A stretch of 64,000 nucleotides of DNA from Planctomycetota bacterium. Lineage in GTDB: Bacteria > Planctomycetota > Brocadiia > SM23-32 > JAKLEA01. The translations under genes and the position numbers were made by a program. The notes under the pieces were generated by a model, which had not been told where the DNA came from, made no database searches, and saw nothing but the letters and a program-made list of their open reading frames with translations. Of the stretch, positions 8,308-16,558 are shown in pieces. The stretch lies in assembly GCA_022711755.1 (NCBI GenBank), contig JAKLEA010000024.1, positions 1 through 64,000 on the forward strand, in the 5' to 3' direction. The stretch's first letter is position 1; every line of letters begins with the position of its first letter.

Positions 8308-9912
8308 ATGCAATACTTTTCAACCGTCGGCAACGTCGCCGAATGGAGTTTCACGTCCGGGAAATCCTACGCTGACCCGTTCAACGAGGTCGTCCTCAAC
8401 GTCGTCTTTGCCGCGCCGGACGGGCGGGAGATGGTTGTCCCGGCGTTCTGGGGCGGGGGGCAGACGTGGCGCGTGCGCTTCTCCGGGGACATGCCGGGCG
8501 TTTATAAATGGCGCTCGGTCTGCTCGGACGTCTTCAACCCCGACCTTCACGGCGTCGGCGGCAGGCTCGAAATTGCGCCCTACGAGGGCAATAACCCGCT
8601 GTTGAAACACGGCGCGATCCGCGTTTCAGAAAACGGACGACACTTCGAACACAGGGACGGAACGCCGTTCTTCTGGCTTGGCGACACGTGGTGGATGGGC
8701 TTCTGCAAAAGACTGCGCTGGCCCGATGAGTTCCAATTGCTTGCCGCCGACCGCGTCAAGAAGGGCTTCACCGTAGTCCAGATCGTCGCCGGACTCTATC
8801 CCGACATGGGAGCGTTCGACGACCGCGGAGTCAACGAAGCCGGCCACGCATGGGAGCGCGACTGGGCGCGGATTAATCCGGCCTATTACGACATGGCCGA
8901 TCTGCGCATCGCGTGGCTTGTTCGTTCCGGGATTGTCCCCTGCATCGTCGGGTGCTGGGGATATTACGTCCACTGGCTGGGCGTCGAAAAGATGAAGAAG
9001 CACTGGCGCTACCTTATCGCGCGATACGGCGCCTACCCCGTCGTCTGGTGCGCGTGCGGCGAGGTTCTGATGCCCTACTATCTGGAGCCAATGACAGGAC
9101 CCGACGCAAGGAAGAAGTATGACGCCAAGACGCGCGAGGCATGGAACGAGGTAACCGCCTACCTCAGGCAGGTTGACCCATACAAGCATCCGGTGACGGC
9201 TCATCCGTGCCGCTCCGCGCGGGAAAGCCTGGACGACAAGGTATTGGACTTCGACATGCTCCAGACCGGACACGGAGACCGCACGAGCCTGCGCTCCACG
9301 GTTGACGCCGTGACGAAATCCTACGCGACAGAGCCGCCCATGCCAGTCGTCGAAGGCGAGGTCTGCTACGAGGGCATCGGCGAGGCCTGCCGTCAGGAGG
9401 TTCAAAGGATGATGTTCTGGACGTGCATGCTTTCCGGAGCGGCGGGTTTCACCTACGGCGCAAACGGGATATGGCAGGTGAACGGGGCGGAGCTGCCCTA
9501 CGGCCCGTCGCCGCACGGCATGTCCTGGGGCGACACGCCGTGGGAAGATGCGTATAAGCTGCCCGGCTCGCGCAACCTGGGGCTGGCCAGGTCGCTGCTG
9601 GAACGCTACGAATGGCACAGATTCGAGCCGCATCCGGAGTGGGTTGAGCCGCGCTGGAACAGCGAGAATTACACGCTCCCTTACGCCGGCGGCATTCCGG
9701 GAGTGGCGCGCGTCATCTTCATCCCCGCGTTCACAGGCGTGTCGAAGGTCCTTAACCTGGAGCGCGGCGTGGAATATCACGCCTTCTACTGGAACCCGCG
9801 AAACGGCGAAGCGCACGGCATCGGCAGGATCGAGGTTGACGCCGACGGCTCATGGAAACCGCCGCGCCCGCCGATCTTCCAGGACTGGCTCCTGGTCCTC
9901 GGCCCGGCGTGA
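8308..9912 (+). CDS. DUF5060/DUF4038 apiosidase-like glycoside hydrolase
   Basis: Predicted retaining glycoside hydrolase of 534 residues. The first ~95 residues form a beta-sandwich of the DUF5060 type (VAEWSFTSGKSYADPFNEVV ... MPGVYKWRS). A TIM barrel of the DUF4038/apiosidase-like type follows, seen in the hallmark GTPFFWLGDTWWMGF at about 117-131, GFTVVQIVAGLYPDMG and the strand-4 region VVWCACGEVLMPY with a candidate acid/base Glu. A later VVEGEVCYEG could carry the nucleophile Glu. A short beta domain closes the protein. There is no signal peptide, so it may act on imported oligosaccharides. It lies 22 bases after the Gfo/Idh/MocA gene and before a symporter, consistent with one transcript. 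Confidence 0.82.
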   Translation: MQYFSTVGNVAEWSFTSGKSYADPFNEVVLNVVFAAPDGREMVVPAFWGGGQTWRVRFSGDMPGVYKWRSVCSDVFNPDLHGVGGRLEIAPYEGNNPLLKHGAIRVSENGRHFEHRDGTPFFWLGDTWWMGFCKRLRWPDEFQLLAADRVKKGFTVVQIVAGLYPDMGAFDDRGVNEAGHAWERDWARINPAYYDMADLRIAWLVRSGIVPCIVGCWGYYVHWLGVEKMKKHWRYLIARYGAYPVVWCACGEVLMPYYLEPMTGPDARKKYDAKTREAWNEVTAYLRQVDPYKHPVTAHPCRSARESLDDKVLDFDMLQTGHGDRTSLRSTVDAVTKSYATEPPMPVVEGEVCYEGIGEACRQEVQRMMFWTCMLSGAAGFTYGANGIWQVNGAELPYGPSPHGMSWGDTPWEDAYKLPGSRNLGLARSLLERYEWHRFEPHPEWVEPRWNSENYTLPYAGGIPGVARVIFIPAFTGVSKVLNLERGVEYHAFYWNPRNGEAHGIGRIEVDADGSWKPPRPPIFQDWLLVLGPA

Positions 9913-10000
9913 GCGAAGCCGGACGTAGCGCCGAAACATTGATGATACCCGCTGCGGCAGGCCGGTCATGCCGGTGGCAGGTTTTTGCAAGGAAACAGGC

Positions 10001-11539
10001 ATGAATCTTTCGTCCATTGACATGGCTGTGCTTCTGGTCTACTTCGCGGGTCTGACCGCTCTCGGCGTCTGGTGCGCAAGACGGACGAAGACAAGCGACC
10101 AGTTCATGGCCGCCGGACGCTCCATGCCCGGCTGGGCGCTGGCCCTGACGCTCTTCGGCTCCTTCGTCAGCAGCATCAGCTTCCTGGCCCAGCCCGGCAA
10201 GTCCTACGCGGACAACTGGAACCCCTTTGTCTTCTGCATCGCCCTGCCCTTCGCGGCAATCGTCGGCGCGTTCATCTTCGTCCCCTTCTATCGCAGGACC
10301 GGCGAGGTTTCCGCCTATTCACATCTGGAGCATCGCTTCGGCTCCTGGGCCAGAACTTACGCGACTGCCTGCTTCATCCTGCTCCAACTGACGCGCACCG
10401 GCGTCGTCACGTTCCTGCTCTCGATGGCCCTTGCCCCGGCATTCGGCATGGACCCGACGAAGGACACCGGGGGACTGATCGCCATCATCGTTGCCGTCGG
10501 TATCGTGATGACAATCTTTCCCCTGATCGGCGGGACCGACGCCGCCATATGGACCGGCGCGGCGCAAAGCCTTGTATTGGCGACGGGCATGATCGTCTCG
10601 CTGATAATGGTTTTTGTGAAAATGCCCGGCGGCGCGGGCAAGGTCTTCGAGGTAGCCGCTCAGCACAACAAGTTCAGCCTGGGCAGTGGTGAAATTGACT
10701 TCGCCAAATCCACCATCCTGGTCGTCTTCCTCTACGCCCTGAGCGAGAACCTCAAGAACTTCGGCGTGGATCAGAAATATGTGCAGCTCTACGCGACGGC
10801 GAAGACGGACAAGGACGCCCGTTCCAGCGTCTGGGCCGGCGCGCTGATGTACATCCCCCTGGCGGCGATGACCTTCATGATCGGCACAGCGCTATTTGCG
10901 TTTTATTCCGTCCAGCCGGGCCTGCTTCCGGAGGGGATAAAGAGCGATAAGGTCTTCCCACACTTCATCTACACGCAACTGCCCGCCGGCATCAAAGGGC
11001 TTGTCGTGGCCGCCATCTGCGCCGCCGCGACGGACTCCAGCTTCAACTGCATATCTACGCTGTTCCATTGCGATGTCTACAAGCGCTATTTCCGCCCGAA
11101 GGTCTCGGAGCGGGAATCGCTGCTTGTTCTGCGCGTAACAACAATTGCCTGCGGCGTGTTAAGCGTGGCGATATCAATGGCGATGATACGGGTAAAGACG
11201 ATACTGGACGCGTGGTGGACGCTGGCAGGCATCATGGCGGGCGGAATGCTGGGCCTGTTCCTGCTTGGGATAATCTCCCGCCGCGCCGGCAACAAGGCGG
11301 CAATCGCCGGCGTCACGGTCGGCACGGCGGCAATCATCTGGATGAGCCTGTCGCTGGAATCCTTCTGGGGGGCAATCCGTGCCTTCGCCCCGGAGGCAAA
11401 GTCGCCGGAATGGTTCCAGCCTTATCGCTTCCCCTGGCATGACTTCATGATCCCGGTCGTCGGGACTGCCCTGATAATCGCCGTCGGGTTATTGGTCGGC
11501 CTGATATCGCCACGGCAGGAAAGCGTGGCGCAGAAATAA
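10001..11539 (+). CDS. sodium:solute symporter (SSS family)
   Basis: Inner-membrane sodium-coupled transporter of 512 residues with about 13 membrane segments. The N-terminus MNLSSIDMAVLLVYFAGLT leads into transmembrane segment 1, followed by RRTKTSDQFMAAGRSMPGW and LTLFGSFVSSISFLAQPG, both conserved in the SSS family around the sodium site. AAICAAATDSSFNCISTLF near residue 350 matches the TM8 sodium site. I chose the ATG at 10001 (AAGGAAA 7 bases ahead) over the one at 9968, whose extra 11 residues are polar. Following the oxidoreductase and apiosidase-like genes, it probably brings in the sugar they process. Confidence 0.9.
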   Translation: MNLSSIDMAVLLVYFAGLTALGVWCARRTKTSDQFMAAGRSMPGWALALTLFGSFVSSISFLAQPGKSYADNWNPFVFCIALPFAAIVGAFIFVPFYRRTGEVSAYSHLEHRFGSWARTYATACFILLQLTRTGVVTFLLSMALAPAFGMDPTKDTGGLIAIIVAVGIVMTIFPLIGGTDAAIWTGAAQSLVLATGMIVSLIMVFVKMPGGAGKVFEVAAQHNKFSLGSGEIDFAKSTILVVFLYALSENLKNFGVDQKYVQLYATAKTDKDARSSVWAGALMYIPLAAMTFMIGTALFAFYSVQPGLLPEGIKSDKVFPHFIYTQLPAGIKGLVVAAICAAATDSSFNCISTLFHCDVYKRYFRPKVSERESLLVLRVTTIACGVLSVAISMAMIRVKTILDAWWTLAGIMAGGMLGLFLLGIISRRAGNKAAIAGVTVGTAAIIWMSLSLESFWGAIRAFAPEAKSPEWFQPYRFPWHDFMIPVVGTALIIAVGLLVGLISPRQESVAQK

Positions 11540-11579
11540 AGCGGACGAGCGCGCTGCATTGCGGCGTTGATGGCGCAAT

Positions 11580-11634
11580 TGTGGCGCGCCGTAGCCATGC
11601 CACAACCTTCAACGCGGGAAACCGCGCTTCCCGC
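11580..11634. repeat. two hairpins between convergent genes
   Basis: Two inverted repeats lie between the convergent symporter and ceramidase-like genes: TGTGGC/GCCACA (11580-11585 and 11599-11604) and GCGGGAA/TTCCCGC (11614-11620 and 11628-11634). The second is followed by ATAGTTATT and might act as a weak terminator for the symporter transcript. Confidence 0.4.
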
Positions 11635-11669
11635 ATAGTTATTCAGTAATTCAGTTTCACCAAGTCCGC

Positions 11670-14198
11670 CTACTTGCCAAGCGTATACGTGAAGTAGGCG
11701 TCAGCGCCGTCAACCCCGACGCGATGGATCCTGATCTCCTTCGTTTCGGGGAGCATTATGGTCGTGTAGATGGTTGTCTCCTTGCAGAGGCCGGCGTCCG
11801 GTTTGACCATGAACTTTTCCCACGCCTCGGGCGTGGCCAGCGAATCCGCCTGCTCGGCGATGCTCTTCTTCACAAACTCATATTTAGCGCGCTCGCCCTG
11901 ATCAATGGTCGTGATGCCCGGACCGCTGAAGGCCGCGCCGACGTACGGCTCCTGCTTTTCGTCAAGTATCGTGCCCAGCAGCCAGCCGTTCTCCGGCTTA
12001 CGCACAACCGATATCGTCGGGCAGAGGTCCACGCTGGCCGCCTTGCGGGCCTTCCCGTCGGCCAGTATTACATGGAATCCGCCCTCAGGAAGGGCTTTCT
12101 GGAGGCGCGACACCGCGGCGTCCAGGCTCGCGTCGCTCTGCGCAATCTGGCGGCATGTGAACATTATAGGCGCGTTCTTGAGCGTCGCTTCGCTCTTGCT
12201 CCCGACCGATTCCACTGCAACGGACAATCCCTTGTCGTTCACAGCGGTCAGCACGCCTGCCATTCCCGGCCACGTCACGGCGATGAACGCGTTGCCCTTC
12301 TCAGGCTTATACTCGATCACTGTCGTCAGCGGCGCGAGGAGCTTGGCCCAGTCCCAATCCATGTTCCTTGCGTGTATCACCGGCTTTGAGGCGTCGCTGG
12401 GAATCCTGACGACGTTCGTGCAGAGGCTCATTGACTGCGCCAGTTTCTCAAGGTCTCCCTGCATGGCCAGCGTCAGCCAGGCATTCATGGACATGATCCG
12501 GTCGAAGTGGACGCCCGCGCCGTCGGCTATGCCGCGCATTTCCTCATACATCTCCGGCGGGGCCTGCTTGATGATTGTGCGGCTGAAGACACCCAGAGCG
12601 GGCATTGCGATTGTGTCAAGCCCGCCGATGCTGTTAACCGCGAAGGCGATGTAGAACTGTTTTTTGATGGCCTTGTTGTAGGCCGGCTCGATCTCCTTTA
12701 TCAGCTCCGGCTTCCACTGCGCCAGAGCATTGTTGATCTCCTCCTTGAGTAGCGCCCCGTGCTGGTAGCCCATCTCATATGGCGTTCCCTGCACCTTTAT
12801 GCGCAGAGGGCCACTGCCCTTTTCGACGGATGCTTTCGCCTTCAGAGCCGCTTCGTCGGCAATGCCGTAATTGGGATAAAGATCGCCTATCACGCCGCGC
12901 GCCAGAACCTTCCGCACTTCCGGCCCGTAGAAACACATGTCCGCCTCGTAGCCGCCCTTGGCGTACTGAGGGGGGGTTACGAAATAGCCTAAGTGGTCGT
13001 TCGCAAGGCCGACGACGATGGGCAGTTTAGCGCCCTTTTCCCGCGCCATCTGCTTGAGCATCAGGCCGATATCGCACACCGCCTCGCCGGGAATCGAGAT
13101 GAGCCATGTGTCGTCAAACTCGATGCGATGCCAGACGGATTCCGTCTGGAACAGCTTCGACGGGGACATGAAGGATGATGGAAGTTCCATCCTGCGGCAG
13201 ACGACCTTGATGTTCGGATTCCGCCCCGGCTTGAGGCTGTCAATCAGCTTGATCGCTTCCTTGGAAAGGTTCCGGCCCATCGTCTCTGCCTTCTTGTAGC
13301 TGCTCTCGAATTGTCCGTCTATGTAGCCCGACTGATCGCCCTGCGCGCCGTTGAAGAACAGGCACTCGACATTGTTGCCGTAATGCTCCATGACCCCGTC
13401 AACCAGTCCGCCCGGCCAGCCGCGACTCATAAGCATGTCGCGTCCGCCTATGATTGTCGGGTGGCCGGTGAAGTTGACGACGATGGCGATGGGCTTGCCG
13501 TCCTCCCCGTCGAAGCGCAGGATTCCCATCGCGCGATCCACAGTCGGCTCTCCCCGCCGGTTCCGGTTGAATCCCTGGATTTCCGCGCTGCCGGTTGAGA
13601 GTTTTGCCGGGCGCATGTTCTTCGAAGCCTCGATAATGCTCTGCGCAATGGAGTCGCGGAGCTTGTCATATATCTTCTGGTTGTAGTTCCCTATCGCTAT
13701 CGCCCAGAGCGGATGGTTGCCGTATCCGCCCGGCCCGGCGTGGGTATGCGTCCCGGCGACCATGATGTTGTCCGCCGGAATGTTGCATCCGCTCTTGTTC
13801 ACGATCTCCGCCGCCTGTGTGCACATCGGGGCGGTCAGTCCGCATAGGTCGCAGCTTACCATCGCCATGCGCGTGTCGCCGCTCTCGATCACGATCGCAC
13901 GGGCATAAACGGGGTCATTGACGCCCGTGGCGAACTTCCCGTAGCGCTCGCCGTATCCGGCCAGGGGAACCTTCCCTTCCGGAACCATGCTGACGTGCGC
14001 CACGCCGATCTTCATCGGCGGGCCTTCCTTTGCGGGTTGCGCCTTCGCTGGCGCCGCCACCGGCGGCGCCGCCGACTCAGCCTTTCCGGTTTTCTGAGCT
14101 GTCTGGACCGCAGGCTGCGCGGGCTTCTTCTCGCAACCCGTCGCAATGAATACGCAGGCAACTGCAATCGCCATCAGGCGCATGACGGAATTACGCAT
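11670..14198 (-). CDS. lipoprotein fusing ceramidase-like and C45-like hydrolase domains
   Basis: Lipid-anchored protein of 842 residues combining two hydrolases. A lipoprotein signal ends in IATGC (Cys22), followed by an Ala/Pro/Lys linker to about residue 60. Residues ~62-455 match the neutral/alkaline ceramidase N-terminal domain: KIGVAHVSMVPEGKVPLAGY, the metal motif GTHTHAGPGGYG, and NGAQGDQSG with the family's catalytic-Ser region. Residues ~475-842 look like an acyl-CoA:6-aminopenicillanate acyltransferase/C45 Ntn-hydrolase: GTPYEMGYQHGALL, then SLCTNVV with the candidate N-terminal nucleophile Cys, HARNMDWDW and VTWPGMAGVLTAVNDKGL. Both domains cleave or form amide bonds, so a role on amidated lipids or peptides is possible. 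Start at 14198 is backed by GGAAGGAAG. Confidence 0.82.
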   Translation of the reverse strand: MRNSVMRLMAIAVACVFIATGCEKKPAQPAVQTAQKTGKAESAAPPVAAPAKAQPAKEGPPMKIGVAHVSMVPEGKVPLAGYGERYGKFATGVNDPVYARAIVIESGDTRMAMVSCDLCGLTAPMCTQAAEIVNKSGCNIPADNIMVAGTHTHAGPGGYGNHPLWAIAIGNYNQKIYDKLRDSIAQSIIEASKNMRPAKLSTGSAEIQGFNRNRRGEPTVDRAMGILRFDGEDGKPIAIVVNFTGHPTIIGGRDMLMSRGWPGGLVDGVMEHYGNNVECLFFNGAQGDQSGYIDGQFESSYKKAETMGRNLSKEAIKLIDSLKPGRNPNIKVVCRRMELPSSFMSPSKLFQTESVWHRIEFDDTWLISIPGEAVCDIGLMLKQMAREKGAKLPIVVGLANDHLGYFVTPPQYAKGGYEADMCFYGPEVRKVLARGVIGDLYPNYGIADEAALKAKASVEKGSGPLRIKVQGTPYEMGYQHGALLKEEINNALAQWKPELIKEIEPAYNKAIKKQFYIAFAVNSIGGLDTIAMPALGVFSRTIIKQAPPEMYEEMRGIADGAGVHFDRIMSMNAWLTLAMQGDLEKLAQSMSLCTNVVRIPSDASKPVIHARNMDWDWAKLLAPLTTVIEYKPEKGNAFIAVTWPGMAGVLTAVNDKGLSVAVESVGSKSEATLKNAPIMFTCRQIAQSDASLDAAVSRLQKALPEGGFHVILADGKARKAASVDLCPTISVVRKPENGWLLGTILDEKQEPYVGAAFSGPGITTIDQGERAKYEFVKKSIAEQADSLATPEAWEKFMVKPDAGLCKETTIYTTIMLPETKEIRIHRVGVDGADAYFTYTLGK

Positions 14199-14410
14199 GG
14201 GCTTCTTCCTTCCAGTCAAGTTCCAACGCAACTCCACCCCCGGCGGCACGAATGATGCAACCGGGCATGGTCAGACCTTCAAACCTTTGATGGAATTATA
14301 CGCCGCATGGCGCGTCCTGCACAATCTCGCGCTTGACCCCGCAACGCATGACGCTAGACTGTCCGCATTCCTTTTCTTAAGCCGCTTTTTCACTCAGGGA
14401 GATGCCATCA
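14199..14410. other. divergent intergenic region
   Basis: This region separates two divergent genes and should hold promoters for both. I see no strong promoter match and no repeat. GGGAG at 14397-14401 is the ribosome site for the plus-strand gene. Confidence 0.35.
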
Positions 14411-16507
14411 ATGTTCAACAAGTCAGCCCTCGGCAATCTCAAGCCGGAATTCACTGTCGTTGACTCCCCATATCTTCAGGAAATCGGGTCTCAGATAGAA
14501 ACCGATTCCCCGGTCAATGCGGTTGCCTTTCTCGGCGATACGCTCTACGCGGGGATGGACGACGGGTTGAAGATCGTCAGCGGCGGGAAGCTAAAGCCCG
14601 GGCCGAAGACAGTCGGCGCGGTCAGGCAACTGCTCCCCGTTGAAAACAGGCTTTACATCCGCTCTGCGGACGGCCTCCACGTCCTCTCTGGCAAGAAGGT
14701 CAAAAAGCTCAGCGACAGCGATTTCGCCGCGCTGGCGACCGACGGCGAAGAGGTTTTCGCGGCAACCCCCGGAACGCTCTACCGGGTAAGTGAAGACGGC
14801 GCGAAAGCGATCCCGGGAAGTGACTCCGGCCACCCGCCTATCCACCACCTCGCCTGCTTCCAGGGAATGCTCGTGACGGGGCACTACGGCGGCCTGCTCT
14901 GCTTCGACGGCCACAAATGGAGCCGCGAACTCTACGACTGGGGCCAGATTCCGTCCCAGAACGTGACCTGTCTCCTGCCTGACGGCAACAAGCTCTACAT
15001 CGGCACGGAGCGCGGGATCTGCATCCTGCGCGGCATGACGCTCCACGTCATCCGGGGGCGGGATGGCCTTCCCCGCGAGGACGTGACCTCGCTCGGACTC
15101 GGTTTCGGCGGGGACCTCTGGATCGGCAGCAACCGCGGCGTCTCCCGTAAGACCGGGGACGAATACCATTACTTCGCGTGGCAGCGTTGGCTCCCAGGCG
15201 ACCGCGTGACGGCGATCTGCGAGAGGGACAAGACCGTCTGCGTCGCCTGCGACAAGGGCATCGGAATCATCGAATACAAGCCTATGACGCTGGAGGAAAA
15301 GGGCGAGCATTACGAGAAGTTGCTCGAACGCGATCAGAAATTACGCGGGTTCGTCTACAAGCTCGAATGGGACGACGCGGGCGGGGAATTCTACAAGGAG
15401 ATCAGCGACAACGACGGCTGCTGGACGGCGTATTACCTCGGCGCGATGAGCTGCAAGTATGCCGTTACGCGCAACGAAAAGGACCGTCGCAATGCCGTCG
15501 AGGCGTTCAACGCGATCAAGAGCCTTGAGGAGATTTCGACGATTGACGGATTCCCGGCGCGGGCCTACATGCGCAAGGGGGAGAAGAAGGTCCACCAGTC
15601 CGGCGGCGAATGGCACGAAAGCGCCGACGGAAAATGGCTCTGGAAGGCGGACACGTCAAGCGATGAGGTTGACGGGCACGTCTGGTGCTGCGCGCTCTTC
15701 TATGACCTCGTCGCCAACGATGAAGAAAAGAAGCGCGTCGCGGAGCACCTGGGCCGCATCGCGCATCATATTGTGGATCACGGTTTCTGCCTGATTGATC
15801 TTGACGGCAAGCCGACGACGTGGGCGCGGTGGGAGCCGGACTACCTGATGTCACCGCGCGGCCAGGGACAACGCGGATTGAACTGCATGGAGATGCTTTC
15901 GATCCTGCGCGGGGCGCACCACGTAACGGGGGAAGAGAAGTTCCTGAAGGCGTACCGTTACCTGATTGACGAACACAGCTACCACACGCAGTTCCTTCGC
16001 CAGAAGCTGACCTTCACGCCGGAATGGATCAACCATTCCGACGACGTGCTTGCCTTCTTCGCTTACCAACCGCTGATCGCTTACGAGGATGATCCGGAGC
16101 TTCGCGCAATTTACCTGCGCAGCTTTGAGCGGAGCTTCGAGATAGAACGACCTGAGCGCATGTCGCTTTTCAACTTCATCTACGGCGCGTTGACAGGGCT
16201 GGAGTGCGAGGCCGGGGCGACGCTGAAGGAACTGCGCGAATGGCCGCTGGACATTCTGAAATACACCTACTGCAATTCGTGCAGGCACGACCTTGAGGTT
16301 GCGCGGAACGAGCCGGCATTCAACTGCTTCGCGGCGACGCAGACGATCTCATGCCGCGAATCCAACCCGCGCCGGTGGTGCGCCCGGCCCAACGAGATGG
16401 ACAGCGGACACAACATGCGCGAGGTCGAGGACCCATCCGGCTGGCTGGCCGCTTACTGGCTGGGAAGGTATTGCGGATACATTAAATCCGCTCGGGAAAA
16501 AGAATAA
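14411..16507 (+). CDS. beta-propeller protein fused to an alpha/alpha-barrel-like domain
   Basis: 698-residue protein of unknown activity. Residues ~20-290 contain about six short blades of the two-component-regulator-propeller type (for example LYIGTERGICILRG, DLWIGSNRGVSRKTG, VNAVAFLGDTLYAG). Residues ~300-690 are helix-rich with paired aromatic motifs (NDGCWTAYYLGAMSCKYAV, EVDGHVWCCALFYDLV, WINHSDDVLAFFAYQPLIAY), as in six-hairpin glycosidases or epimerases. There is no signal peptide, so it may be cytosolic. I chose the ATG at 14411, 9 bases after GGGAG; the ATG at 14402 abuts that site. It lies between hydrolase genes, which hints at saccharide metabolism, but I do not recognise a characterised homologue. 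Confidence 0.7.
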   Translation: MFNKSALGNLKPEFTVVDSPYLQEIGSQIETDSPVNAVAFLGDTLYAGMDDGLKIVSGGKLKPGPKTVGAVRQLLPVENRLYIRSADGLHVLSGKKVKKLSDSDFAALATDGEEVFAATPGTLYRVSEDGAKAIPGSDSGHPPIHHLACFQGMLVTGHYGGLLCFDGHKWSRELYDWGQIPSQNVTCLLPDGNKLYIGTERGICILRGMTLHVIRGRDGLPREDVTSLGLGFGGDLWIGSNRGVSRKTGDEYHYFAWQRWLPGDRVTAICERDKTVCVACDKGIGIIEYKPMTLEEKGEHYEKLLERDQKLRGFVYKLEWDDAGGEFYKEISDNDGCWTAYYLGAMSCKYAVTRNEKDRRNAVEAFNAIKSLEEISTIDGFPARAYMRKGEKKVHQSGGEWHESADGKWLWKADTSSDEVDGHVWCCALFYDLVANDEEKKRVAEHLGRIAHHIVDHGFCLIDLDGKPTTWARWEPDYLMSPRGQGQRGLNCMEMLSILRGAHHVTGEEKFLKAYRYLIDEHSYHTQFLRQKLTFTPEWINHSDDVLAFFAYQPLIAYEDDPELRAIYLRSFERSFEIERPERMSLFNFIYGALTGLECEAGATLKELREWPLDILKYTYCNSCRHDLEVARNEPAFNCFAATQTISCRESNPRRWCARPNEMDSGHNMREVEDPSGWLAAYWLGRYCGYIKSAREKE

Positions 16508-16558
16508 CGGAAACGCGGATATCGGCAATCATCTGCGGATTGAACCCATGATTGCCTG

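Noticed and set aside
8626..9816. 396-codon minus-strand open frame
   Set aside because: Antisense to the apiosidase-like hydrolase, no motif.
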